A stretch of DNA of 64,000 nucleotides from the NCBI GenBank assembly GCA_001549895.1, contig AP014719.1:1736001-1800000 (forward strand), written 5' to 3'. Of this stretch, positions 48,980-60,047 are shown in pieces (position 1 is the first letter of the stretch; each line of letters opens with the position of its first letter). This DNA is from Arthrobacter sp. Hiyo8 (GTDB lineage: Bacteria > Actinomycetota > Actinomycetes > Actinomycetales > Micrococcaceae). Below the pieces are notes generated by a model. The model saw only the letters and a program-made list of their open reading frames with translations, ran no database searches and was not told the DNA's origin. Both the position numbers and the translations under genes were made by a program.

Positions 48980-51342
48980 TCAGCGCTTCCCGTTCCCGTT
49001 GCCGGGCTTCGACGGGGCTGTCGAGGGCTGGGGCGCCGCCGGTTGCGGTGCCTGGCCCGGACTCGTCCCGCCGGTGGCCTGGTCGCTGCTGCGGGTCTGT
49101 GGCGCGGAGCCCCCGATGAGGCTCTGCGGCGGGGCGTCGAAGTCGCCGTGGTCGTAGAGACCGACGACCTGCTGCATGTACTGCGCCCACTGCGGACCGG
49201 CGATGTAGGCCCCGTCCACCACCGGGTAGTACTTGCCGTTGACCGTGATGTCGCGTCCGAGCCGTGCGGCGCTTCCGTTGAAGGGTCTCCGAAGAAAGAC
49301 GCCGTTGCCAGGCCTTTGGTGTAGCCGAGGACCCAGGTCTGGTTGTTGTACTGGTTGGTGCCGGTCTTGGCGGCGTCCGGGACGCCGAGCTTCTGCGGGA
49401 TGAGCAGGCCGAGCCCTTGGTGAGGACGTCCTGGAGGACATTGGTGGTGGCCTTCGCGACATCCGGTTTCAGCGCGTTCGGCTGGCACGCGGATGCCTGC
49501 CCGCCGATTCTCTTGCCTTGGGCGTTGTCGACTTCGGCGATCGAGATGGGTGCGCAGTACGTGCCGTCCGCGGCGAACGTTGCGAAGGCGTTGGCCATCG
49601 TCAAGGGAGCGACGTTCTGGCTGCCCAGGATATTGCCCAGGGTCGAGAGGTCGATTTTCTTGTCGTTCCCGTCGCCCAAATGCAGCCCGATGGCGTCGGC
49701 GGCCCGCTGCACATCGCAGAAGTCGTTCAGGCCGGCGAGGGAGGCGAACGTCGCGGTGTTGATTGAGTTGTAGATGCCCTGGCGGACGCTCATCGGCCGG
49801 TACCAGCCGGGTTCATCGTTCTGCAGGTCCGTGGAGGGTGGAAGAGAGCTGTCGAACCAGCCATGGACGGGCCCGCATGTCGTCTTCCACGGGTAGTTGA
49901 CGCCGTAACGCCGCCTCGACGCGTCGACAATCTGGTTCGTCGTTTTGCCCTCGCCAAGCCAGGCCGCGAGGGTCACGGGCTTCATGGTCGAGCCGGGCTG
50001 CATGCCGCCCACGCCGCCTAGGTCGTTGCCGTTGGCGTCCGTGCTGTCGACGTTGAAGTTGTATGTCGAGACGAAGCCGGTGCCCTGGCCGGCGAGCGTG
50101 CGGGAATTCTGCGCCATCGCGAGGACCTTGCCAGTACCGGGCTGGACCGTCACGAGGGAGGCGCCCCATTTGTCCGGGTTCGCCCCTGTCGTGGCGTCGA
50201 CCTGGGCCTGGGCGGGTCCTTGTAGGCGCGGGTCCAGGGTGGTCTTGATGGTCAGGCCCCGCGCATGATCTTCTGGATCCGGTCCTCCTGAGTCGCGCCA
50301 TAGGCTGGGTCGTTCTGGATCTGGTGGAGGACGTAATCGCAGAAGTACTGGGCCTGGACGGCGTAAGCGCAGCCCTGCCTGGGCGGGTTGACCTTGAGCT
50401 GGATCGGGGTGCTGACGGCGTCCTCGTGCTGCTGGCCGTTGATGTAGCCGTGCTGGAGCATCGCGTCGAGCACCAGGTCCCTCCGCGTCTTGGACGCCTC
50501 GGGGTGCTGGGTCGGGTCGAACAGGGAGGGGCCGTTGACCAACCCGGCCAGCAGGGCCGCCTGGGGCACGGTGAGGTCCTTGGCATCGACGGAGAAGAAG
50601 TACTGGCCGCGGCCTGGATGCCGTAGGCGTTGGCGTTGAAGGAGACGATGTTCAGGTAGCCGGCGAGGATCTGGTCCTTCGTGAACTGCTTCTCGAGGCC
50701 GATGGCGAGCTTCATCTCCCGGAGTTTGTCGTTGATGCTCTTCTGGCCGTTGAGAACGACCTGGGCATCTTTGCCCTGGGCGATGAGGTTATCGTTGAGC
50801 ACGTTGGTCACGTACTGCTGTGTCAACGTGGAGGCGCCCTGCCGGGCCCCGCCGCTGTTCGTCACGAGGGCGCGCAGGATCCCTGTCGGGTCGATGCCCC
50901 GTGTTCGTAGAACCGGGAGTCCTCGATCGCGACGATCGCGTTCTTGATGTTGGGGGACATCTGCTCGAGGGGGACCTGGGTGCGGTTCTCGTTGAACAGC
51001 GTCGCGATCTGGGATCCGTCAGCCGCGAGGACCCTCGTCACCTGCCCGGCAGGGGCCACGGTCAGCACGCTGGGCAGGCCGTTGAAGAACTGGGCCGAGC
51101 CGTTCGCCGTGATCCCGGCCACGGCCGCGGCGGGCACCAACAGGCCGGCAACGAGCATCCCGCAGACGGCGCTCACGCCCAGGAAGATCAGGATCCGGCC
51201 GAGCGTTGTTCCCGTGTCCAGGAGCCCGTTCCTGCCGGAGGCCACGCCAGCCGGCACGGGTGTACGGGCCGGATTGGACCCGTACCGCCTGGGAGCACGC
51301 CTCGTCCACGGGGCAAGGCCGAATTCGTATCCGATTGAACAT
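48980..51342 (-). CDS. Class A penicillin-binding protein (GT51 transglycosylase plus transpeptidase), frame broken
   Basis: About 790 residues after five to six repairs. Membrane anchor near residue 50 (RILIFLGVSAVCGMLVAGLL); GT51 motifs IVAIEDSRFYEHG and QGASTLTQQYVTN; transpeptidase SxxK in GGMQPGSTMKPVTLAAWL, SVRQGIYNSINTATF, and KTGTNQYNNQTW; Pro/Ser/Gly-rich tail. Start chosen at ATG (MFNRIRIRP) 5 nt after GAGGAAG. It polymerizes and cross-links peptidoglycan. An extra copy on a mobile element is unusual and might affect beta-lactam response; that is inference. Confidence 0.87.
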
Positions 51343-51378
51343 ATCTTCCTCAGGTTCTCAGGCGATGGATCGTGTTGG

Positions 51379-51657
51379 TCAGGCATTCCACGGATTCTTC
51401 CGCGGTAAGAAGTACAGATCACGGTCGGTTATGACGTAGTGGATCCGGCCCCGAGGGATCCCTGCGGGCACCGCCCAAAGGCAAATGTTCAGCACCTGCC
51501 CAGGCGCACCGCCCCGTGCGGTCCAACGTCGGGAAGTGATCCAGACGGCCACCGCGGTCCCGGCCAAGATGTACGGGGCGTAGGCGTGGACGCTTAGCGG
51601 GGCCCGCGAAGAAGAGCCCACGGTCCGCGAAAGAAGGAATGAAGCACTGGCAGTCAT
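51379..51657 (-). pseudogene. Truncated prolipoprotein diacylglyceryl transferase (Lgt)
   Basis: 92 codons: LSVHAYAPYILAGTAVAVWI, RRWTARGGAPGQVLNICLWAVPAG, GRIHYVITDRDLYFLPRKNPWNA. This is the first quarter of Lgt (normally about 270 or more residues); it stops in NPWNA just before the penicillin-binding protein leader. The H/R-rich active-site regions are missing, so it cannot be functional. Confidence 0.75.
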
Positions 51658-52066
51658 CGAGGTTCCGGATTCTGTTCGGGAGGTTAAGACAAAAACAGTC
51701 TTGCTCAGCAACCTTGTGGTCAGCCGGGTTCCGAAAGGCCTCCGGGTTCCGAGCAGCCATAGGACCGGCGCGTCGGCCCAGGAATGACAGTGCGGCTGTC
51801 GTGACACGGGGACCCCAAAGAATGCAAATCCGAGTCCGGGAAGCGGGCCGCTCCCCCGCTGTCGCCCAAAGCTTAGGCGCGGGAGTACGGGCACCACCAA
51901 CCGCTCGCCTGGCGCGGTTGCTGACGTTTGACGTTGAACCATTCCGGATTCTGGGTTGTCGCGTACCGGGAGTGGGCGGTCAGCGGTCCGCCGTCAGCGC
52001 ACAGGCGTTCCAGATGGGCACGGTGCGCGGCGGCCTGATCGTCAGCAGTCACGCTCTACAGAGTAG
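51658..52066. other. Intergenic, no supported gene
   Basis: About 400 nt between two minus-strand genes; nothing recognized. Confidence 0.4.
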
Positions 52067-52540
52067 TCACGGCAGGTCGGGAGCGTCTTCGGCCGCGTCC
52101 AGGATGATGTCGTAGGCGTCCCCGTCGATCAGCCCCCTGTCGAAAGCTTCCCCCACTTCTTCGAATGTTCCGGGAGGGTTGGGGGGAAGGATCGCCTTCC
52201 ACTCCATGGCCAGCTGTTCCGTGTTGTCGGGGGCTTTCGCATAGGGCCACGCGGAGAGCTGGCGGATCATCTCGTTCCGGTCTATGTCCCCGGCGGCGTA
52301 ACGCTCCGCGATTTCGTGGGGGCTGGCTCCGCTGAACCCTTCCGGGATCGGCTTCACGCCCTTGGATTCAGCTTTCGTCAGGGCCTGGCTGATGGCGGAC
52401 TGGGTGATGTGCAGGCCACGGGCTATGTCGCGCTGCGGCAGTCCCTGCTGCACCGCTTCGCGCAAGGCCCTCAAATAGTCCAGACGGCCCAGGTCTTCAC
52501 GGGCCAGGGCGCGGCGTGCCAGATGAAGTGCGTGGTCGGG
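52067..52540 (-). CDS. HTH-domain hypothetical protein, non-standard start likely
   Basis: The region from LREAVQQGLPQRDIARGLHITQSAISQALTKAE is a helix-turn-helix; the rest (HEIAERYAAGDIDRNEMIRQL, FDRGLIDGDAYDIILDA) is acidic. A TTG at 52,474 would start inside the HTH lead. The frame stays open upstream through HALHLARRALAREDLGRLDY to an AGGAGG site followed, after about 13 nt, by ATT ACC, suggesting an ATT start or a base error hiding an ATG. A -10-like TAATAT lies just upstream. Function unknown; possibly regulates the element. Confidence 0.55.
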   Translation of the reverse strand, partial: PDHALHLARRALAREDLGRLDYLRALREAVQQGLPQRDIARGLHITQSAISQALTKAESKGVKPIPEGFSGASPHEIAERYAAGDIDRNEMIRQLSAWPYAKAPDNTEQLAMEWKAILPPNPPGTFEEVGEAFDRGLIDGDAYDIILDAAEDAPDLP

Positions 52541-52823
52541 GCTGGTAATCGTCGTCTCCGAACCTCCTATATTAGTAGGCTTATCAGCCCGGGCGATTGG
52601 TCACGCGGCGGCTCGTTAGGTTGGGTCCGGGTGGCCTCAGCTCAGCGCTGCTATCTGCGGCTCCCGTCCCGCAACTCATCGTACTCAGTCAGGAAAAGGT
52701 CACGGTACCCGGAAAGTTCGGTTAAGGCGCCCTGGACGCTCTCTATGCTCGCGCCGCATCTGCGTGCATCTAAGCAGGCAACGCAAAGCAGTATAACAAT
52801 CCACACCCCTCGACCCGCTGAAG

Positions 52824-52863
52824 GAGGTGTGCATCATTTGAACATCCGCATGATGCACACCTC
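52824..52863. repeat. 14-bp perfect inverted repeat upstream of recombinase module
   Basis: GAGGTGTGCATCAT (52824-52837) and ATGATGCACACCTC (52850-52863) with 12-nt spacer. Could be an operator, a recombination site or a terminator. Confidence 0.7.
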
Positions 52864-53025
52864 TGGCACCCAAGGCAGGACTCACGCCTAAAGACGGAAA
52901 AGTGACACCCCAGCACCGGGGCCTGGGGTCTATTCTCCAATGTCCTGGTGCGCGACCCGCGTGGTGATTGGCCTTCCTCGACCATGGTAACTTAAAGGTG
53001 ACATCGTAAGATTTACGTAGTCATC

Positions 53026-54148
53026 ATGGGGGTAGAAGTGGCCGAGGCTCCGGGATCGGCGCGGCTGGTCCTGGTGGACGGAATCGCGCACCTGGACGAG
53101 GAGCTGGCCGTGTTCGAGGCGATGCTGACCGGGTGGGAGCGGCAGCAGAAGTCCGCTTGCTGGCAGATACGACGATTGCTCCGCGGATGGCGTTGCTGCG
53201 GCGGTTCACGGAATTTTCCGGTTCTTATCCGTGGGAGTGGACCGCCGGCGATCTCGAGGACTTCACGGTCTCGCTGATGTCCGGCAGCGCCCGGCTGGCG
53301 CCCTCGACGATTCGCGGCTACCACTTCACCTTGCGGCTGTTTTGCGACTTTCTGACCGACGGGCGCTATGGGTGGATCCAAGCATGCGCGGACCGGTTCG
53401 ACCAGATCCCCTCCCAGGTATGTCATGACTTCAATACCGTCGCGCATCTGCATGATTACGAGGGCCGGCCGGAACGGCGCCCGTTCACCTACGACGAACT
53501 GCAACACCTGTTCGATTTCCTGGACACCCGGGTGGAGCAGGTCGCACGCTCGGCCGCAAGGGCGCGCTGGCCGCGTTACGGGATGCGCAGATGATCAAGA
53601 CGACCTACGCGTTCGGGTTGCGCCGCAACGAGTTGTGCCAGCTCGATGTTGCCGACCTGCGGCCGAATCCGCACATGCCGCACTGGGGAACCTACGGGTC
53701 CATCCACGTCCGCCACGGCAAATCGTCCAAGGGCGGGACCCCGAAGCGGCGCACGGTGCTGGCCGTCCCCGAGTTCGACTGGGCGATCGAGGGTCTCAAG
53801 CAGTGGGTCGAGCAGGGCCGCCCGATCGTGCGCCCGAAGAACCACGCTGCGCTCTGGGTGAGCGAGCGGCTGAGCCGGGTCTCGGCCAAGCACCTGGACA
53901 AACGGTTCAACCGGCTCCGTTCCGAGGCAGGCCTGGACGAGGCACTGACGCTGCATTGCCTGCGGCACTCCTACGTGACGCATCTGATCGAGTTCGGCTA
54001 CCCGGAACGCTTCGTCCAGGAACAGGTCGGCCATTCCTATGCCTCGACCACCGCGATCTACACCTCGGTCAGCAACGACTTCAAAAACAAGGCCCTCCAG
54101 TCCGCATTGAAACGCGTTTACACCCCGACGCCGACAAAGGAGCCGTAG
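53026..54148 (+). CDS. Tyrosine recombinase (XerC/D-like), two frame breaks, first gene of a three-gene module
   Basis: About 374 residues after repair near 53,160 and 53,570. SAM-like N-domain (MALLRRFTEFSGSYPWEWTAGDLEDFTVSLMS, STIRGYHFTLRLFCDFL) and catalytic domain with Arg in YAFGLRRNELCQLDV, HCLRHSY, QVGHSYASTTAIYTSVS (catalytic Tyr). It breaks and rejoins DNA via a 3'-phosphotyrosine. The stop is followed immediately by the small HTH gene. Confidence 0.85.
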
Positions 54149-54484
54149 ATGGCACGGAAACTGAGCATGCAATGGAACCTGCGCCAGCTCATGGCCGCCA
54201 AGGGCCTGTTCCAGACCAGCGAGCTGATCCCGCTGCTGGAAGAACGGGACGTCCACCTGAGCAGGCAATACGTCCACCGCCTGGTGACCAAGCCCCCGCA
54301 ACGGGTCAACATCGAGCTGCTCGCCGCGCTCTGCGACATCCTCGGATGCACCGCCGCCGACCTGCTCGAATTCCGCATCGAGGAAGTCCGCGAGCTGCGC
54401 CACGTCGCCGGCGACACCGGCCCGGGCATCGGCGAACTCCGACCGATCCGGGCGACGATCCGCAGGCCACACGAGCCACAGTGA
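54149..54484 (+). CDS. Small Cro/C1-type HTH protein of recombinase module
   Basis: 111 residues, intact. NLRQLMAAKGLFQTSELIPLLEERDVHLSRQYVHRLVTKPPQRVNIELLAALCDILGCTAADLLEF is a Cro/YozG-type HTH. Ribosome-binding site AAGGAG overlaps the end of the recombinase gene; its stop overlaps the GTG of the next gene (GTGA). Probably directs or represses the recombinase. Confidence 0.85.
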   Translation: MARKLSMQWNLRQLMAAKGLFQTSELIPLLEERDVHLSRQYVHRLVTKPPQRVNIELLAALCDILGCTAADLLEFRIEEVRELRHVAGDTGPGIGELRPIRATIRRPHEPQ

Positions 54485-55924
54485 CCGGCCCCGCATCCAA
54501 GCCACCCGCGTGCTCCCGGTGCGGCATCAACCGGCCCGCGTCCATCACCGTGCAGAGCAAAAACATCTGCCAGGGCTGCCGCACCCGACTCCAACGCAAC
54601 CCCGGGCCCTGCCCGGGCTGCCGGCAGCACCGCGTGCTCGCGTTCCACGACCGGGAGAACAGGCAGATCTGCGCCGGCTGCGCCGGGAAAAACCCACCTA
54701 CTCCTGCCGGCAATGCGGCCGGGAAGACAACTGCTACGGGCGCAACTGCGGCCCCTGCACGCTCACCGAGCGTGCCACCGAGCTGCTCACCGACCCGGAC
54801 ACCGGCCAGATCCACCAACAACTGCAGCCGATATTCAACGCGCTCATGAACGTGGACCGCCCGCAGACCACGCTCTACTGGTTCCGCCGCTCCGAAGGAC
54901 CCCGGATCCTGCACCGGATGGCGACCGGCGAACTGCAGATCAGCCACGAAACGTTCGAGCAGCTGCCCTCGAACAAGACCACCAACTACCTGCGCGACTT
55001 CCTCACCGCGCTCGGGGTCCTCCCCCACTACGAGGCCAGGATCGAGCGGATGCTGCCCTGGCTTGAGGACCTGCTGGACACCATCCCGAAATCCGACGCG
55101 GACATCGTCCGGCGGTTCGCCCAATGGCGTGTACTGCGCCACCTGCGGCAAAAGTCCGCGCACGATCAACTCACCAAATCCATGGTCCTGCAAGGCCGTG
55201 CGCAGATCAAAGGTGCGGCCCGCTTCCTGGCCTGGCTGACCCGCCATGACACCACGCTCGCCGGCATGGGCCAGGCCGATCTGGAACGCTACCTGATCAC
55301 CCACCCAGGCAGCGAAACAGCACAGCATGCCTTCATCGGCTGGGTCCGCACCAGCGGCATCAACACCAGCCTGCGCATCCCCAAGCAGCCCCGGCGCTTT
55401 TCCTCCGTCACGATGAGCGAGGAAGAACGATGGGCCACGTCCAGACCCTGCTCCACGACCAAACGATGCGCCACTACACCCGAATCGGCGGACTTTTCAT
55501 GCTCCTGTTCGCCCAACCCCTGACCACGATCTGCCGCATGCACGCGGACCAAGTCACCGTCACCGACGACGGCCAGGTCACCGTCACGTTCGAGCGCACC
55601 CCGATCCTCATGCCCGAACCCCTAGACCGGATCATCATCGAGCACATGAACCGGCGCGGCCAGGCCTCCTACGCCAGCAGGAACAGCCGCTGGCTCTTTC
55701 CCGGCGGGATCCCGGGCAACCACCTGGCCACCGAAAACATCCGCGGACAACTCGTTGACCACGGCATCAAACCCTACAACTCCCGCAAGGCAGCCCTGTT
55801 CCAACTCGCAGCCGAAATCCCGACGCCCATCCTGGCAGAGCTGCTCGGCATCTCCACGACCACCGCCGTCCGCTGGGCCGAACTCTCCTCCCGAAACTGG
55901 AACGCCTACATCGCGCAACGCTGA
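54481..55924 (+). CDS. Zinc-ribbon, recombinase-like protein, third gene of module, two frame breaks
   Basis: About 481 residues after repair near 54,690 and 55,425. The first 110 residues hold six CxxC knuckles (CSRCG, CQGC, CPGC, CAGC, CRQCG, CGPC), i.e. about three zinc ribbons. The rest is helical, with a SAM-like region (DIVRRFAQWRVLRHLRQ...KGAARFLAWLTRHD) and a C-terminus SRKAALFQLAAEIPTPILAELLGISTTTAVRWAELSSRNWNAYIAQR that resembles the end of tyrosine recombinases but lacks the HxxR and nucleophile Tyr pattern. Likely a catalytically dead partner that binds DNA. Confidence 0.7.
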
Positions 55925-55961
55925 ACTCGACCCATCAGAATACGACCCCTCCGCCAGTATC

Positions 55962-55982
55962 GCCGTGAGGCAGACTCACGGC
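55962..55982 (+). terminator. Hairpin after the recombinase module
   Basis: GCCGTGAG-GCAGA-CTCACGGC, perfect 8-bp stem 37 nt after the last module gene. Confidence 0.6.
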
Positions 55983-56075
55983 ATGTCATGTAGTGGCTGG
56001 GTCCGCTGCTGATGAACCGACGTGAGTGGGAAAATTTGCAGTGAATATGGCGAAGGCTTCCAATCGTCTCGCACC

Positions 56076-56101
56076 TCGCAGCGGTTCTCCACCCGCTGCG
56101 A
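56076..56101. other. Candidate oriT hairpin next to the relaxase gene
   Basis: TCGCAGCGG (56076-56084) and CCGCTGCGA (56093-56101) form a 9-bp inverted repeat with 8-nt loop, 40 nt upstream of the MobF start. MobF relaxases usually nick next to such a repeat adjacent to their own gene. Nic site not identified. Confidence 0.4.
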
Positions 56102-56140
56102 CCATAGGGAGTACCGTCCACGGCGGACACGGAGACGGCC

Positions 56141-59100
56141 ATGACCATGTCGATTGCCAGGCTCTCCGCACAGTCGGGTCTGAGGTACCTATTCAAAACC
56201 ACGATGATGGATGATGTGTCGCCGACTCCCCGGACGCCACAAGCTACTACATGAAGGCCGGGACACCGCAAGGGCGCTGGATCGGAAGGGGATTGGGCGG
56301 CATCACCCGAAACAGCGGTGACGCAGTCACCGAAGCCGACGCGAAAGCCATCTTTGACGAAACCGTCCATCCGGACACAGGTGCTCCTCTTGGCCGCCCG
56401 CACGGCCACCCCACGCTCGTCCAAAACAGCCAGGGAAAAGCCGGCACGCGCCGCGCTGTCGCCGGATTCGATCTGACGTTCAGCGTCCCCAAATCAGTCT
56501 CCGTGCTCTGGGCGCTGAGCCCGCGGACCCTCCAAGACCAGATCCTGCAAACCCACCACGACGCCGTCAACGCCACACTGGAATGGTTGGAAGAGTCCGT
56601 CATCCACACAAGATCCGGACGCAATGGCGTTGCCCGCATCGGCACCACGGGAGCCATCGCCGCCGCCTTTGATCATTGGGAGTCGCGCGCCGGGACCCGC
56701 AGCTGCACACGCATCTGGTCATCGCCAACCGCGTCCAACGGACCACCGACGGCGCCTGGGTCACCCTCGACTCCCGGACCCTCTACAAGGCCGCCGTCGC
56801 TGCCAGCGAACACTACAACGGACTGCTCTTCGATGCCCTCCACCGCCACCTCGGGACCGACACCGACATCCGCGAGCCCGCAGCCACCACGCATAACCCC
56901 AGCCCGCAGCTCACCGGGATCCAAGACACCCTGATCCGCGAATTCTCCCGCCGCTCCCGCCTCATCGATCAGGAAACCGACCGGCTCGTCGCGGAATGGG
57001 CCACGACGCACGGCACTCCCGCGACGGCGACCACCACCATCAAACTCCGCCAGCAGGCAACCCTCTCCACACGAGCGCCAAAACCCGGCACCATCGCCCC
57101 GCTGCACCAACTCTCCGCAAACTGGCGGGCACGGGCCGCAGCCCAGGGTTTCGACCCGCAACTCGTGCTGGCCGCCACCGTCCGGAGGTCACGGACTGCC
57201 CCTTTCCGCTCGTCAGACTTCACCGCCGAGTGGGTGGACGCCGTCGCATCACTGACGCGGGAGCGGGTCGCCACCAAACGCGCCACCTGGAACCGGTGGA
57301 ACCTCCTCGCCGAAGCCGAACGGGTCTGCGCCGCGATCCGCTGCCACACACCGGAGGACCGCAACGCCCTGATCGACGCCGTCGCTGACGCCGCCGAGGC
57401 CAATCCGTCCCCTCACCGCCTACCGGTACAGCGTCCCCGCGGACGCGCAGCCCGACCTCCGCCACGGCAAGCGGAGCGTCTTCGACTTCCACGGGTCCCG
57501 CCTCTACACCGACGCCACGACACTCGCCTGCGAGGAGGCGGTCCTAGGAGCAAGGAACGACGACGGGGCCCGGCTATCCGCGCAAACCTCGCCATCGAGG
57601 TACTCGCCAGCTACAAACACCACGGCAAATTCCGGCTTCACGACGACCAGCGGCCGCCGCTGCCGAAATCCTGCTAAGCGGAAACCGGCTCGACGCCGTC
57701 GTCGGACCCGCCGGAACCGGCAAGACCACCGCCCTCGGCGCGGTCAAGGCCGCGTGGGAAGCGGAATTCGGTCCCGGCAGCGTCGTCGGGCTCGCGTCCG
57801 CGGCGGCGAGCGCCGAGGTCCTGGGACGGGAACTGTCCATGGTGACGGAGAATGTCGCCAAATGGCTGTACGAGTCCGCCGGCGAGGGGCCGGCCACAGG
57901 GCTGAGCGGTTCTTCGATACGGAGCGGCGGCTCACCAATCCTGTGGCTAAGTCAAGCCCGCAGACCGCTCTGCTCGCACAGAAAGCCGCTTGGCTCTCCG
58001 CCGAGCAGGACCGGTGGCGTTTCCATCCGAACCAGCTGGTTGTCGTCGACGAGGCCTCGATGGTGTCAACCCTTCAGCTCGCCGCGCTTGTGGAACAGGC
58101 CCGGGACGCCGGAGCAAAGATCCTATTGGTGGGCGATCCCGGGCAGCTGGATGCCATCGACGCCGGCGGCGTCCTGGGCTGGCTGGACCGGCAGGGCAAG
58201 ACCGCGCGGCTCAGCACCATCTGGCGGTTCGAACACCCTTGGGAACGCGATGCTTCGTTGAAGCTCCGTGCCGGGAAAGTCGCAGCCATCAGCGACTACG
58301 AGCAACATCAACGGATCCGACACGGAACCTATCTGGACATGGTCGACCAGGCATATCTGCAATGGCAGTCCGACATCCGGGCCGGAAGGTCGTCCATCCT
58401 CATCGCGGCCGACAACGACACCGTCGGCATGCTCAACGAACGCGCCCAGGCAGACCGGGTGATCCAGGGGCTCGTGGACGCCGAAGAGACAGCACTCCTG
58501 GCGGACACGCTGTGTGCCGGGCGCGGTGACACGGTCATCGCTCGCCGCAACGACCGCACCGTTGCCGACAGCAACGGTGACTTCCTCCGCAACGGCACCC
58601 TGCTGGACGTCGTGCGTGCCGGCAGGCGCGACGGTTCCCTCACCGCGGTACGCAGGGACACCGGCGCCATCGTCACCCTGCACCGCGACTATGTCGAGTC
58701 GGCCGTGGAACTGGGATACGCGACCACTGCCCACCGCTCCCAAGGAATCACGGTCGACACCGGACACACCGTCGTCACCCAAGGCCGGCTCACACGCGAG
58801 CTACTCTACGTCAGCATGACCCGCGGCCGTGGCGGCAACTACGCGTACGTCAGCGAAAACGACCCACCGACCACGAACCGCTGGACCCCGCCTTGCAACC
58901 GCAATGGCAGGAGATCCTCGCCGAAGTGCTCGCGGCAGAAGGCGCCGAACGAACCGCTCACGAAGTCCGCGACGCCGAACAATCCAAAGCCGACAGCCTG
59001 GAACGCCTCAGCGCCGAATACGACTACCTCGCCCAAATCGCAGCCGCCGAGGACCTGACAAGGTTCATCAAGGCGCGCACTCCGGAGATCGATGAGGTGT

Positions 59101-59704
59101 TGCAACAATCCCCTCGTGGGGCGCGGCCGTCGCAGCCTGGCGCCGAGCGACCGCGGCCAGCCGGCCCGGGGCTCAGCGGACTGTCACCGCCGCTTTGGAA
59201 ACAAGCGGCGACGCAAAGGACGTCGCAGCCGTTCTGCACGCCCGGCTCGCCAACTTCTCATCCCGCATGCCAGCCGGCGATCGTACCGTCATCCCCGAAC
59301 CACTTCATACCAACCGGCCCGACCTCGCTGACATGATCAACCAAGTAACCCATAAGATCAGGCAGCGGGCCAAGCAAGTCGTGACGGCCGCTCTGACGCA
59401 GGACACTGAATGGAAACGAAAACTCGTCCAAACGCTCCCACCGAACGCGACGAGAACAGACACCGCCCGCCAGGTCGCCAGGGTTGCCATCTACAGGGAC
59501 CGATGGGGTATCAACGACTCACCCCTCCCTCTGGGACCTGCACCGGCAGACCATGATTGGGAACAGTCATCGCAGTACGAACACCTCAAGCGCGTTGCCG
59601 ACCGGGCTTCGTCCCAAGCCACCCGGCAACAACAACCCGGTGAATGGCTGGAAGATTCGATCTCCCGACAGGACAGCCCCATTACCGTCGGTTGGCAGCT
59701 CTGA
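56141..59704 (+). CDS. MobF-family conjugative relaxase-helicase, frame broken
   Basis: About 1,188 residues after at least six repairs. Start MTMSIARLSAQSGLRYLF after GGAGA. Relaxase domain: SPDATSYYMKAGTPQGRWIGRG (catalytic Tyr region), FDLTFSVPKSVSVLWAL, and the HUH-type metal triad in DPQLHTHLVIANR. Helicase domain: Walker A DAVVGPAGTGKTTALGAVK, Walker B QLVVVDEASMVSTLQLA, GDPGQLDAIDAGG, and YATTAHRSQGITVDTGHTVV...LLYVSMTRGR. It nicks oriT, stays bound to the 5' end and unwinds the strand for transfer. No secretion-system genes accompany it. Confidence 0.9.
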
Positions 59705-59811
59705 CATCAAAATCACTCTGCTCCACGGTCATGCCGTCTGCACCTTTGTCTCCCATGGAGTAGGAACAGAGCCTGGCCGCATGTCAGGTGACCAAGACCA
59801 CGGAGACTCCA

Positions 59812-60024
59812 ATGACGACGACGCCAAATCGCAACCAGCCCGTCGAGGTTGACCAACAGTGGCTAACCCCGAAAGAGATCTGCGCACAGCTACAGATCCC
59901 CGAACAGACCTTCTACCAGTGGCGAGCCAAGCACATCGGGCCACACGCATACCGCATCGGCAGGCACCTGCGAATCAGCCAAAGCGACTTCGTTGCCTGG
60001 CTGGCGCTGCACGCAGAGCGGTAA
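59812..60024 (+). CDS. Excisionase (MerR/AlpA-like HTH)
   Basis: 70 residues from the ATG after GGAG. QQWLTPKEICAQLQIPEQTFYQWRAKHIGPHAYRIGRHLRISQSDFVAWLALHA is the winged-helix excisionase fold. It bends DNA at the attachment arms and steers integrase to excision. 23 nt upstream of the integrase gene. Confidence 0.9.
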   Translation: MTTTPNRNQPVEVDQQWLTPKEICAQLQIPEQTFYQWRAKHIGPHAYRIGRHLRISQSDFVAWLALHAER

Positions 60025-60047
60025 CCGGCCCAAACCTGACCCGATAA

